This document shows positions 21,881 through 33,618 of a DNA stretch of 64,000 nt, in pieces. Under the pieces are notes generated by a model, which did not search any database, was not told the DNA's origin, and saw only the letters and a list, made by a program, of their open reading frames with translations. The translations under genes and the position numbers were made by a program. The DNA comes from Sympetrum striolatum (Eukaryota; Arthropoda; Insecta; Odonata; Libellulidae): positions 41,201,393 through 41,265,392 of the forward strand of contig OX388350.1 in the NCBI GenBank assembly GCA_947579665.1, in the 5' to 3' direction. Numbering within the stretch: the stretch's first letter is position 1; every line of letters begins with the position of its first letter.

Positions 21881-24800
21881 TTGCAATTGCATTCTACGAT
21901 GAGCCAGAATACTATAAGAGGAAAACCCCTATCCATATGCAGCATGATAACCTTATGAATACCGCGTTCCATAGAATTTGATAAGAAGCTACGAAAATTA
22001 AATCAACATCATCCACACCTCAGAAACACATATCATGAACATGCACAAACCTAGAAAAAGGTAAATAAAATACGTATTTTTCCTTATCCTGCATCAAATG
22101 ACAGTTGAAATATGTTCTATTCACTAAGATAAGGATCAATACGAAATTGAATTATTCTTTATTGAAAAATAAAATATAATTACAGAAATGAACTAAAGCT
22201 AAAGCTATTCAAAATTTATTTGATTTTCATTTCTTTTACTCTTCCACTAAAAACTTTAATCCTGTTTATCTCCCTCTTAAATCAATTCTGAATATAAAAA
22301 AACTTAAATGATAAAGTCAAAAGAAATAGTACGTATCAATTCCACAAATAGTTTAGTTAAATTTATTTAACCCCGGATATGTTTTCAATAGATTTATCCT
22401 TGTAATTTCGTCTGTTGTGAGTAATCCATGCAATGGTATCTGTATTTTAGTCTTTTCACTTTATAATTTACTTCATTGTTTCATTTGTCGATCTATTTTT
22501 TTTAGCTGTTATTGACCTCGTGTTGTATGTTTATGCCTTTTTTGTAAATAAATAAAATAATTTATTCAAAGCATTCTCATAAATCCTCCTCAACCTGTAA
22601 ACATTCCTAGATCCGCAATCCGGAAATTCAATTCCATTAAGTACTAGCATGCATAGTAGAGGATACGTGTTCTAGAGTAGCAAACTGCGTGCTTAGTGAA
22701 ATATTCAGGAGGAGGAGGCGGCTCTAATTCAGACAGGAACGAGGGTGCGATTCTTAAAGGAAGGGATAACTTGATTTCTGCTCCATTGGAAATTCATTTC
22801 CGGCACCAGGAAATTGCATCTTTGCTGCGGCGCAGCAGAATGGCTACACATTCGCAGGTGATAAGCAGGAAGTAATATATGGCTGCTTCGAGGGGCAGGG
22901 CGTTCAAGGGAGTGCGCTGCTAAGCGTAAAGGTTAAAGGACGTTTTAAAGGCTGTAATAACGGTGAATGATATTGAAGATAAATAAAAGCTTAGAAATTA
23001 ATTATTCCTGCATTAACTAGGCGTTCAAATGAACGTAACCTACTTTAACCTTCGTGCTATCATATATACTGCTGCCAATAAACTACAATCAAATAAAAGG
23101 AATTTAAAATTTCTCACGATAATGCCTCCACCTCTGTAAAAAGTTCTCCTATGAGGTCACTGAATTTACCGGACGTTATCAGATAATAACGGTTCAATAC
23201 GGTCGCCCTATAGGGACAATGAAGTTTTTTTCTAACTAAATAATGCTCGAATTCAATCTTTCTTCCATATCGACCATACTAGCTAAAAGTCTGCTATTCG
23301 TTTGACCTTCCTCTGCTAAAAACAGCAAACATGAGAGAACTCGGTCTATCTATCTCTGGCACTGATGGTGAAAAAAAATAATTCTCGTTATGTATTAACT
23401 ACTACAATTATTTATTTTCTTCTAAGGAAAAATTGTAACTGACCTTACTGCCATAAGAATTTCATCACAGTAATCTCCCATTGATACATTTTAACTCATT
23501 ATTTTTCATATTTAAGTAAACAGAAGCAAGGATATATGGAGTTTACCAGAAACGCTAAGCGAGAGATATAAGGGAACAGTACCTGTCAAGCTAAAATCTC
23601 TCTATCCGACAGAAATTAGAAGTTTAAATAAATTTTGAGAATTTCTGTATAAAAATGCGAAAAAAATCCATTCAGGATTTGAATTTTGACATAATGTAAG
23701 TGTAATTTATATTAATCTTATGGAAATCTTATGAAATAAAGCATAATTATCCGACACCTTGGGATAAATAAAAGCGTAATTTTTCGACTTAACTAGGAAA
23801 CGAAAGTAGGTCAAACACTTTCTGGAGAGGGATTGTTCTAATTAGTAGTTTAATGTTTTCAGCATCATTCCGGAATGTGCTTTAACTAGGATTCGTATCT
23901 AAGTAACTTCGACAATTATCTCCGTTTATCCTTGTGTCGTAAAACAGCTTCGCATTTTTTATCGTTATAAGAGAAAGATTACTCAGTAGTGTCCACAAGA
24001 TAGAATTCAGACGACCAGTTTCAGCATTAAGCCATAATCAGGTGAATACATAGAAAATGATCTATTATAAAAACCTTTACATAATACTAATACCTTCTCC
24101 AAAAATAAGACATTAAAGAGGTTGTAATTCAATATTCCTGAATCTGTGTTCAATAAGTAGGGAGTAAGAGTAAGGTATGTCTCTTAATATCCACGGTTAA
24201 CATGCTTTGCAAACCAATATATTGTAATATATTTCGTAGTTTGAGAGAGTTCTGAATGGACATATTAAAATATTTTCTCGAATTAGTCGTTGTTTTAATT
24301 TGACTAGTATAATATCATTATAATACGTATTACAATGATCTTGTCGTACATTATTGGTTTACACTAAGGAAGACAAATGACTGAATAGCTACGACGTAGA
24401 CAGCAGCACTGACTTATTTTTCAATTTTCCGAGAAGTGCTCCAAAATAATCGCGACTAACTGTATATAATCTCCAACGATTGTCCTAGGTTACAATAAAT
24501 TAACTAAGAGCAAGCTAGAACTATTCTTGGATTTCAAAACACCAGTGGGCGCTGTAATAGTGGAGTATCAGAATTCCGTGGCCGGGGCTAATAGGCAAGG
24601 CGCAGCGGAGTGGAGGACCCTTGAAGCCCGTTCCTCTCGTCCGAAATATCTCATTCTCTTACCCCCTGGAGCGATCCCGAGAAACAACGAGATTACCGCG
24701 CAATCGACGGAAATTCCTTTCCGGTCGCTTTAATTACAGCGGAATGTGTGGTATCCGAATAACCCTGGCAAACATTTAGACTCGCTAGAACCTCGGATAT

Positions 24801-26200
24801 TTCGGACAATTTGAATAAGGTCACGGCTAAAGCACGACACGTGCTTCTTTCCCTTTGACAATTATTTCCAAATGTATGGGAATACCAAACCTACGATATC
24901 CTCCCACAAGCGCGAAATTCCATTATTTTTACAAATGCGCATAAACTCCTTTCCTGCATTCGCTTCTTTTCCGGATTTCCCCGGTCAACGTGACAATCCT
25001 TTGCGACACTTGAGTGTGGAACTTCCCACAAAGGATATCCTTCCAGCGCGGAATATTTTTCGTCTGTCTCGAGGACAGTAATGCCCCACAAACAAAAATC
25101 TTTTTGACCCTACGCTCTTGAAGACAAGCACTCGAGTGCATAATTGCGGGAACGTGAGAGATCTGGAAAAAAAATACTGTGGGTCCTTCTGTGGTATAAA
25201 TAGAGACGAAAAAAATATCTTGACTCAGCGTGCATGAGGAATATTTATACAGAGGAGATGACTTCAAGGAAAGTGGGAAATACTCTTGCTCAAGGAGTAT
25301 CCAGGACAACGAGTACTGTTTTATTTCCCTGCCTCTGACGTCCGTGAAACACATTAAAACAGGACTGACGTGAAAGGGATACTTAAAAATGTAAAACGTT
25401 CCCTATTAAACATTATACTAACTACAATAGGGTCCACATATATACGTCCGTTAATTCTAGATCCCCACGTTTGGAAAATTCCTTAATCTGCTGATAATTC
25501 GAATACATTTAATGCTAGATTTTTCGAACGTATTCATGAAATACGAGGAACTTTTCAACGTTATTAACAGATGACGAACGACGATTGAATGATATTGCCA
25601 ACCCTGTAAACAAAGTTGAGTGGCAATCTCATCTATCATACGTCACATTTGACTTAAATTAAAAACTCGAGTAAAATTTATCGAGTCATTTTTAGTGTTC
25701 AATTTCCCGCAATAAAGAGGAGTATTCCAGTGAAAATAGAACTTAAATGTTGTTCAGAATAAATGTGAAAAATAAGCATACCAGCACAATTCCACCATGA
25801 AATATCAGCTACTGAAATATGAAAGAGCAATTAATCCACGCAGAGTTTCTCTATATATGATGCTTAGCAATCTTTGAGTTAATTAAAACCGAGACGCATA
25901 CATATAGTTTTACTCAGCGAAAGAGTTTCAATTACAACACTTTTCCGTTGTTTCATTTCAAGAGTGAGCGAATTCATTAGCCAGCTTTTCCATAGCACTC
26001 TGGAGGATGTTCTATTTTTACAGCCATTAAGACATGCGATACGATGTAAATGAGGAAAACAAAAAATATTCCTGATACAAATTTCCGCGGTCAAATTAGA
26101 GATCAACGAATTTTAGGACTAAACATATTAGCATGTGGACGGTTTCGTGTAACATCCAGCACTTGAGGAACGTGAAATAAGTCATTCGAAGAATGCCTTA
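21881..26200. other. No recognisable gene over 4.3 kb
   Basis: 22400-22560 is T-rich and ends TTGTAAATAAATAAAATAA, which could be a LINE 3' tail. TGCTGCGGCGCAGCA near 22824 is a small dyad. 24540-24760 and 24900-25350 are GC-richer with frames on both strands (141 codons, 24929-25354 minus, is the longest), none recognisable. Confidence 0.4.
24015..24055. repeat. Isolated CCAGTTTCAG / ATAATCAGGTG core
   Basis: ACGACCAGTTTCAGCATTAAGCCATAATCAGGTG is a diverged version of the CCGGTTTCG ... TCATCTTCAGGTG core, without clear arms. (Quoted here in two overlapping parts: ACGACCAGTTTCAG at the left, ATAATCAGGTG at the right.). Confidence 0.4.
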
Positions 26201-27063
26201 TCTACATCTACATCTACATTAATACCCTACAAGCCGCCTTTCGGCGTGTGGCAGGGGGTGTAAACACCAGTTGAATCTTAATTACTTCCTTATTCGATTA
26301 TTGTCACGTATTGTTCGCGGAAAGAATGAATCTCTGAAACGATTCGTCCTAGCATCTATTTCTCTTAACTTACGGTCATTATCGGATCGACCGACGTAGC
26401 AGGGGGGTTGCATGATACCGATTGTATCTTTGGAAAATGTAGTTTCCCTGAATTTATTAAGCAATCGCAGCCTAGCTTCCAATCTCCTTTCTTTCAAGGA
26501 TTCCCAACCTACGTCTGAGAGCATTTTTGTAACGCTTGCTTTTTTATCGTAGCATTTCTTAACAAAACGAACCGCTTTACGCTGCACTTTCTCGAGTTCG
26601 CGGGTACACGTTTCATCCGCCGGATCCCATATACTTGCCGCATATTCCAGAAGGGGTCTGACCAAGGTAAAATAACATCGCTCTCTCACCTTTTCGTCGC
26701 ATTTACCGACAATACGCTTTACAAAGCCAAGCCTTTTACTTGCTTTGCCGCAGATTTTTCGAATATGCCTGCTCCAATTTAAGTTATTAGTAATGTTGAT
26801 CCCGAGATATTTAACTAAATCTACTACTTTGATACTAATTCCATTAATTTTGTATGGGTGATTTGGACGCATTTTTTTCTTTTCGAAGAAATTAACTACG
26901 GAGCATTTACTTACGTTAATATCTAATTCCCATTTTTCGCACCACCTTTGGATGAGGACTAAATCGTTTGAGAGAGATGTCCGGTCTTCCTCGTTTGTTA
27001 TTTCCCTATATATAACCGAGTCATCCGCAAATATAATGGTCGAGTGTCCATCAAATGCTAATC
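26201..27063 (-). mobile_element. 5'-truncated non-LTR retrotransposon (CR1/jockey-like), 3' part
   Basis: Read on the minus strand this is the 3' part of a LINE. It contains the end of the reverse transcriptase domain, a short 3' UTR containing GCCACACGCCGAAAGGCGGC (about 26232-26251), and a tail of GATGTA units at 26201-26220. GATGTA-like tails after this UTR are familiar from arthropod LINEs. The 5' boundary at about 27063 is not a simple truncation: the adjoining 27066-27200 appears to be the next upstream LINE segment in opposite orientation, as expected for twin-primed integration. No clear target duplication is visible. Confidence 0.85.
26282..27061 (-). pseudogene. LINE reverse transcriptase, C-terminal part with intact FADD
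   Basis: The frame is open for 259 codons from 27061 to the stop at 26282. An internal Met at 26872 would give 196 residues, but homology begins upstream, so that Met is not the true start. Residues 11-14 (27020-27031) read F-A-D-D, the catalytic motif C of reverse transcriptase, followed by SVIY. Then come RWCEKWELDINVSKC (motif D region) and KYLGI. Later blocks RPLLEYAASIWDP, VQRKAVRFV and GWESLKERRLEARL are typical of the C-terminal region of jockey/CR1-type LINEs. The remaining frame has no stop, so the insertion seems fairly young. Motifs A and B are missing from this strand, so the protein cannot be active. Confidence 0.85.
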
Positions 27064-27065
27064 AG

Positions 27066-27200
27066 AAAGGGGTATTGGAAATGAAGATCGAAGAGTTTTA
27101 ACGAGTCAAACAAAAAAACAAGACAGAAATAAATCGACAAGAATGTAAGAGCTCGAAATAAGGTGGTGCCACAAGGCATCATCGTAGGACCGCTCAACTT
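27066..27200 (+). pseudogene. Inverted 5' fragment of the same LINE (motif B region)
   Basis: On the plus strand 27162-27200 encodes V-V-P-Q-G-I-I-V-G-P-L, matching the PQGSVLGPLLF motif B of reverse transcriptases. Upstream, in neighbouring registers, IEEF, KQKNKTEINRQECKSS resembles the segment that normally precedes motif B. Two small indels break the frame. In an intact element motif B lies about 10-35 residues before FADD on the same strand. Here it lies next to it but on the opposite strand, and only about ten residues (the LFLLYINDL region) are unaccounted for. Confidence 0.7.
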
Positions 27201-27939
27201 ATCACCTTCCCGGAGAAGTTAACCTTTTTCCACAACCTTAACCCCTCCCTTATGCTCTCGGCGATCTGCTTCCCCTTCATTTGGGAGCCTTGTCCTCTTT
27301 CTTTTTTTTAATTTACATTCGAAGTACCCCTTTCTGGTTCCCATTTCTTCCCCTGTGCGCTAACGCAGGCGTCCGGCCCGTTATTATTTCGTCGGGACGC
27401 GCTCTCTTTAAAAAAAGAAACGAGAGCTAGACGAAGGGATGTTAGCATAATTGATGTTTGCTTCTCATCACCGTGAGGTAAGATGTCTTTAGCGGAGAGG
27501 GGAAGGGAGAGGCTAAAGAGGTCTTAAGGAAGACGTCTCGAGGAATCATACCGTTCTCGTACCTCGCACGTGAATATTTCATCAGCCGGATAAGGAGTCG
27601 TGGTTGAAGGGAAAAGGGATCGGAAGAAGATGGTATAGGATGGGATTGAAAAAGCTTTAAAAGCACTATCTTTAAGTGATTCTTCTATAATAAATTATGA
27701 ATAACAATTCTTATAGTGTTAATTGTTCATTTGATCTTGCTGAGATTCATGCAAAACGAAATGTATTAATATTTATAAATTTATTTTACAAAATCTTCGA
27801 AAACATCCATTTATAGGACAAATACAGTGTGAGTAGTAAGCAGCAAGAATAGATGAACGTAAGCATCCATTCTCTAACCAGATGAATCCATAATCAACGA
27901 CTTCTGGCGATACAATATAGAACTTTTCCATGATCAGTT
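27201..27939. other. GC-richer spacer, no recognisable gene
   Basis: 27220-27420 is pyrimidine- and GC-rich. A 74-codon minus frame at 27442-27666 has no recognisable domain. The rest is AT-rich. Confidence 0.4.
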
Positions 27940-28000
27940 AAATCTAATTAACCGGGACTCGAACCAGGGACATTTAGGCTAGAACACTACTACGGATAAT
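27940..28000 (-). mobile_element. tRNA-like SINE fragment (family 2-like)
   Basis: Minus strand: CCCTGGTTCGAGTCCCGGTT, a good B box with T-arm pairing, then AATTAGATTTAAC. The 5' half is too diverged to identify a tRNA. Confidence 0.5.
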
Positions 28001-28250
28001 TGATTGAGAAAAGAGGATTGACAATACAAATTTTATATGAACAGTTTCAGCTATGAGGAAAATTGGCATTCCCGCATTATCAATTATTACTTAATAGGAA
28101 AGCTAGAACGCACTAAAGAATACGCAAAAAAACACAAATAAGAAACAATAAAACAGTTTCCTTCCATCATGATTGCTTATACAGCGAAGATCTAATCTAC
28201 GACCCCGCCAACTCTTCGTGGGAGCTAACCCACTGGAGGTAAAAGCTTAG

Positions 28251-28278
28251 TCACCCATGCTCTCTCTAGCATGGGTGA
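28251..28278. repeat. Hairpin with 11-bp perfect stem
   Basis: TCACCCATGCT (28251-28261) pairs exactly with AGCATGGGTGA (28268-28278) around a 6-base CT loop. Partial pairing (AGCTTAG / AGCTAT) extends outward. Confidence 0.8.
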
Positions 28279-28659
28279 AGCTATTCTCAAGGATAATACA
28301 TTCGACATGTATGATGTATCGAATTTTGGATTTGAACCAAGTTGTCGATCAAAATGAGAATATCGATAAATATCGCCACCGTCTCAAAAAACAAGTCTTA
28401 AATGCCATCTTGAGTCGTAAACATGATTTCTGTGAAGGCTAACAGGAAAACGCAACACCTTTTATGACTAAACACAACCAATCAGAAAAATGTTAATAAA
28501 ACGCATTCTAATAGTTATATAAATACTGTTTAGAGAAAATACATGTACTCCTCAAAGTTATAGTACTTTAACTTATTCCTTCACTTTAAACGTATCAGGT
28601 AAAGATTAAAGTAATCAAATAATGTATATGCTGTTTTAAGATTATTTAAAATTCATAAT

Positions 28660-28890
28660 AACTTATAGGTTATGCACAGCGGTATGTGTTTGTATTTTTC
28701 CTTATTTATGTATTGTGTATTTATATTTGTGAATTTTTTATCATTTTTATTTATGAATGTTTATATTGTAAGAAGTTGGGATTTTTGTATTGATGTATAC
28801 GAATATTTTTTTATTTTTTAATTGCTATATATGTTAACGTCACCACCTGTCCTCTAGGCTAACAGCGGCGGTTTTGTATAATAAATAAAA
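28660..28890 (+). mobile_element. Probable LINE 3' end with AATAAA tail
   Basis: A long T-rich, TGTAT-rich stretch is followed by CACCACCTGTCCTCTAGGCT, AACAGCGGCGG and TAATAAATAAAA. The ending CACC..CTG......GCGGCGG....AAATAAATAAA recurs at about 56120-56170. This is the usual form of a non-LTR retrotransposon 3' UTR. No coding part is attached. Confidence 0.55.
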
Positions 28891-29689
28891 GCTCTAGATG
28901 GAACAAGATCCTTTAATCCAAATTCCGAGAGCGTAACATTCAAATTATAGTTTCTAAAATCTGGCTATCATTAACTTCAAATACAGTCAGAGATGCACTT
29001 TAAAAGCTCTTTTGAAGGTACGACCACTTCAGAGAGCCTGAAAACATATTTTTCATCCGAATATCTCTTAATTGAAAAAGAGTTAGATACTTCAACGCGA
29101 ATAACAGAGATTACTGAGCTGTTTCGAGCTTTTTGCTTACAATAAAAACACACCAACTGCTCCCTTAATTACTATTCAAATGGCGATTTTTAGAGGCTGA
29201 AATCGTGAACAAAAGCATGGGGAATGGGCGACCTATGATGCAGGTAAAACGATCAATAATCCCCGAGGCTTTATTCTATCCCTGGACAAGTTGCTGATGC
29301 ACCTCCAAAAAGCTTTATTTTTCAAACGCCAGCACTGGATCGACAATAAATAAGCTCAGCTACATCCAAAAGCATTATTTATTTCGAACTTAAAAAAAAA
29401 CATCAAAAACGTTTCAGCAAGCAAATGAAAATTCATGACATCGTAAAAGATAATTAAGGATGTAAAAATCAAACGTGGGAAAAATTCCCTAAGGAATTAA
29501 CAAATGAACATTCGTATTTTTTTCGCCGAATACTTTCTTTCAATCTATAACCTAGAAATTTGAATGAAACTGGTAATTCCAATCTGATTACTACAGAAAT
29601 GGTTTTACCGCGTTAGCATCTACTAATTTGACTATTGATATTTCGTTACACTTTACGTCGGCAATTACACTTTCACCAGAATAAACAAT
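28891..29689. other. No recognisable gene
   Basis: AT-rich; nothing identified on either strand. Confidence 0.5.
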
Positions 29690-29745
29690 TTATATCACGG
29701 CCACGGTTTCGACGGTTTAGGTCACCTGATGGTGGAAATATAAAA
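29690..29745. repeat. Isolated fold-back core (GGTTTCGAC / TCACCTGATGGTGG)
   Basis: CCACGGTTTCGACGG and GGTCACCTGATGGTGG are a variant of the recurrent core. AATTTAT-rich flanks do not form convincing arms. Confidence 0.45.
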
Positions 29746-30217
29746 TTAGGTCTTTATTTATGAGTTACTTTGAATCAGAAAGAAAAAATACACTATTTTT
29801 TCCTGACGCTACCATAGGACTTGTTTCTCGCTGATTAAATAATGAGCATCTGCTGCTCACTATCAAGATACAACCTACAATATAAAATTGACCATCCTTT
29901 TATACATCAGCTCGTCTTGTATTTATTCCTATTAGGGATAGTAGTGAGATCATATTGCTGTCAAGGTCATATTTACAGTTTTACAACACTTACACATCAT
30001 TGAATTACACGATTATGGTGAAATATAATGGCAATCTGATTACATTGAAGTTGAAACGAAACAAAATTGAAATGTACCGATTTAAGGTGTTTTCTGCCAC
30101 AAACTTTTATTTTCTTTTTATTTCCTTTTATTCACCCTTTTTATCACTAAAAATGATTTTTAGGGCTAAAATAATAATAGTATTTTTAACAGGAAGTGTT
30201 CACAATCAAACGTATCG

Positions 30218-30298
30218 TACAGTCCTGGCCAAAATTAACGCAGCACCGGCCGTAAGGATCGCTAGGGAGGTGCTGCGTTAATTTTGGCCAGGAGTGTA
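30218..30298. mobile_element. Tc1/mariner-like MITE, 77 bp with 28-bp TIRs
   Basis: The left TIR 30220-30247 begins CAGTCCTGGCCAAAATTAAC. The right TIR 30269-30296 is its reverse complement except for one base (CACTCC at the tip). A TA dinucleotide flanks each side (30218-30219 and 30297-30298), the Tc1/mariner target duplication. The CAGTNCTGGCCAAAA tip is typical of Tc1-like elements. Only 21 bp lie between the TIRs, so the element is almost all terminus. It overlaps the end of an incidental 108-codon frame. Confidence 0.92.
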
Positions 30299-31545
30299 CA
30301 TAATACATAAAAAATAGTTAAAATTAAAAAATAAGAATAAAATGGGGACAAATCATAAATATAATTAAAACAAAGATACAATTGAATGTTGAAAGTTGTG
30401 TATAAGATTGGCATAAGGTAAAAATATTGGAAAAGTTTCTAGTGTATCATCGAGTGCGAGTCGCAAAAATTTCTGCGTTACTTAGTGAAATGCTTATGTT
30501 TGCTTACCTTAAAATTCTAGGATAAACAATAAATTTCATTATAATTCAAACGCGAAAATATTTCTATTGTTTAATCGGTTACTTCGCAAGATAATAACCG
30601 AGAAACCTTTTTCCTAAATCACTGTCCTTTGAGCGTAACGCTGAAACCAGTATTCTTGCTCAAATAAAATTCTGCTAAGAATAGCAACTACATTTGACGT
30701 TTACTTCAATACGATTTCCAGAACATAGTATCTGTTTCGGTTGACTTGCACTTTAGTACTTCTAGATAAAAAATACTTCGATGACAAAGTGAATCGAAAA
30801 ATGCATCACGGACTCCGCAGGAGGTCAGTTTCTTTTTTGCCATAAGGGAACGATGGAAAAAATTATATATAGGCGGCCGCAGGCGGATGCACAAATTTAC
30901 AAAGGAAAATTGTCCTCTGCTAGTGACACTACGCGTTGATTAAATTCCGACTGAGTTTAATAACCACCGAAGGAACCTTTTCAATGCAATTATAGTTCGG
31001 AATTCAGCTATTAACCTGATTAACCGCAAGGAAAAAGAAACGAAAACACTGAAAAAACAAAAGGACCTAATGAACCTTTATGAACTGCGTTAAACTTCCT
31101 TGTTTTTGCTTCTGGTTGTAATTAGTGGGTTCGTGGCATTAAACTTGTTCGTTTCGCACGAAACCGTAATTACTGGCTGCGGATTCTGAAATAAAAGAAG
31201 CGATCTTGATCCGCGAAATCAGTTTGTAATCGGCACAAAAGAGAAAAACGGTTCCGATGAATTCGTGCGCTGAACACTGACTCACTGACCCAATTAAAGC
31301 GAAACTAATGCACACGGCGATACATACATTGTATTCCACCTAGAAAATATCCTATATCAAATAGAGTCAAACAAGATAAAATTTGGTCTCGTTTTAAATC
31401 AACCAAATCAGAATAGCCTTAATTTCCTAGCACGTAACACTGTCCTAGTACAGTAACACTGCGTAACAATATCGTATCACATAACAACGCCTATTATTAC
31501 ATTTGAAACTTCATTTAACCGTAAATCTTATTCGTTTCTGGTGAA
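30299..31545. other. No recognisable gene
   Basis: AT-rich with short frames at 30706-30894 minus and 31139-31339 minus that show no domain. Confidence 0.45.
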
Positions 31546-31775
31546 TAATTATAATAATAATATTATAATAATCATAAAAGAACTGTATTTAGGGCAAGAT
31601 TGAGACTATAAAGTCTCTTCTTACATCTAACCCTTCGTCATACATATATGTGTGTGTGTGTGTGTGTGTAAAAAAAGAGATACAAAAATAGTACAAAGAA
31701 GACATATACTTTGTGGTTTAAAAAAATTCCACTGCAAGAAAACACCAACAAGAAGGGGGGTGTGAAAAACCTGCG
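31546..31775 (-). repeat. Dispersed repeat copy 1 (GAGATTGAGACTATAAA family)
   Basis: Plus-strand landmarks in order: (ATA)n, TATTTAGGGCAAGATTGAGA, TCTCTTCTTACATCTAACCC, TTCGTCATA, then TTCCACTGCAAGAAAACACC and AGAAGGGGGGTGTGAAAAA. The same order occurs at 39484-39675, 44575-44652 and 44699-44925. Read on the minus strand, each copy ends in ATT repeats, which suggests a retroelement 3' tail; orientation is therefore given as minus. Confidence 0.75.
31649..31668. repeat. (TG)10 microsatellite inside the dispersed repeat
   Basis: Uninterrupted TG run, absent from the other three copies of the surrounding repeat. Confidence 0.9.
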
Positions 31776-32387
31776 AAACCTATAGATGGGAAAACTACAT
31801 TTATATATATATATTAGTAATGAAATCAGATTAAATGAAATATAAAGACAATATCATGCCAATAGTATCATACGAGAATAAAAAAATAACAAACAGTTAC
31901 ACATTTACAGGTAAGTAGGTACAAAATAGACTGATAAGTATAATATTTAATAAACAATTGATCAACAACCAATAAGAATCGTAAGATAATAAAATATGAA
32001 TAAATTGGTTGTTAACCAATTGGGGTTTTATATAACTGGTCAAAACCGTCTTTGTCTGCGTTCCGTGCCTGCCTTTCTGTGCCACCAATTCTGGAAACAA
32101 CGGTATGTCCTGAGTTATACGGAACACTGGCAAGATCTGCTTTGGAGAGTTTTTAAACATTTGACGAATAGACTACCTCCTGAAGATTATCTTTGTAGAT
32201 CGATAGTAGGAAAATATGTAACCGATGCAAATACGTGAGGTAATTAACTATTTAAATGCAGTCACTTTAAAGGAACTTTCAGCAAAAACAGCGCATTATC
32301 GCCAATCACCACAGCACTGAGATGGTGAGATAAACCTTTTTGATGTAATCTGAAAAAATCTTATACTATTGGTAGTAGTTTTAGTAT
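31776..32387. other. No recognisable gene
   Basis: An 80-codon plus frame at 31996-32238 overlaps an 87-codon minus frame; neither is recognisable. CCGTCTTTGTCTGCGTTCC at 32046 resembles CCGTCTTTGTCGGCGTTCC at about 47490, so part of this block is repetitive. Confidence 0.4.
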
Positions 32388-32502
32388 TGTGAAAAGATAT
32401 TCGACAGCTTAGATCATTTTACACATGGGCTACCACCTGGAATCGAACTCGGGACGCTTTCGCCGAAGCCTAAGGCGCTTCCCAAATGGCTATCTGGGAG
32501 CC
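32388..32502 (-). mobile_element. tRNA-derived SINE, family 1, minus copy
   Basis: On the minus strand it starts GGCTCCCAGATAGCC, with an A-box-like TAGCCATTTGG, a B box GAGTTCGATTCC, and GGTGGTAGCCC. The tail is ATGTGTAAAATGATCTAAGC. This order matches the copies at 33500, 43291, 54407 and 54571. RNA polymerase III would transcribe such an element from the two internal boxes; movement needs a LINE partner. No poly-A is preserved. Confidence 0.8.
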
Positions 32503-33499
32503 GATATTAGTTATAATATTTAACTACGATATAACTATAATATATAATACTATTGAGAAGCAATCTTCGAGTTGTGATTCCATGAACTTCCTGCCCCGCA
32601 AGGAAACAGAAGTCAAACATGGAATTACTTCTGCATTACCTCAAAGCAGAAAGAACGGTGCATTGAACGAATCCCATTTACAGCCCCGTAAATGTAGATT
32701 GTAAATCATAATTTATTGCCCTTCGCGGCCCTTGCGGAATCAAGCATCCTCGAGGCAGCAAAGGATTGCATTGTATGTAAAGGAAAAATGGAAAGGAGAA
32801 AATGCAAGGGAAATAAAAAAACTGCTGAGGGATCAAATGATCTGTTTAGCAAGTCGCCCATATCCGCAGCACTAATGAATAGAAAACACCGCGATGTGGG
32901 TCAGGTGTATGATTAAACTCAATAGTAGACCAGTGCGATTATGTTTGATAATAGGTCAGCCCACGGATCGACAGGAGTGTTTGATTGTCCAAAATACTAG
33001 ATAGGTCCTTGAACGAACCGCCCCTTTTGTTCGCGATAAAACTGCTGGATATATTTCCACTCATCCATCAAGCTTGATTGGTGTGTTTTCGGTTGTGTAC
33101 ACACCGCCGAAGCCGTCTTAAGTACTTGTAGACCCCGATCTTCCCCCTGAGCGGTAGCTAACCCCTTCAGATAAATGGGTCATATTTTCCAGAAAACATC
33201 ATTCATTAACTGCCGGACTACATAGCATGTGTTAGACGAAATCAGCATTGTCCTACACTGCGATGCACTACGTGTAAATTAGCATTCACTATTACTGAGC
33301 TATTCTCTGGTGGGTGAAAATTAATTACTGTTATCACAGCTCAGGGATTAATCGATCAAATAAATAGCTGGATTTTTACCCAGATAACCTTCTTTGTTTT
33401 ATCTTCGTATTTTTACACATTCATTCGTAAATTTTCCTAGCCTGTTACTGCTACATATCTCGAATAAAAATGCAATTATGAACCCATTTAATGGCGTTT

Positions 33500-33618
33500 T
33501 TAAAAAGAGCTTCTAGATCTGAGGTCATTTCGCATGTATGGGTTCCCATCGGGAATCGAACTCAGAACCGGTTCCACTGAAGGAGAACGGGCTGCCCACT
33601 AGGCTATCTGGAAGCTGC
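33500..33618 (-). mobile_element. tRNA-derived SINE, family 1, minus copy
   Basis: Minus strand: AGCTTCCAGATAGCCTAGTG, then GGGCAGCCCGTTCTCCTTCA, B box GAGTTCGATTCCCGATGGG, and tail ATGCGAAATGACCTCAGATC. It aligns with the 32388 copy through the whole length. Confidence 0.8.

Noticed and set aside
24929..25354. 141-codon minus-strand frame
   Set aside because: Overlaps other frames on both strands in a GC-richer patch; no recognisable motif.
26282..26872. Treating the ATG at 26872 as the start of a 196-residue gene
   Set aside because: The reverse transcriptase frame continues upstream in register through FADD to 27061, so this Met is internal to a truncated LINE frame.
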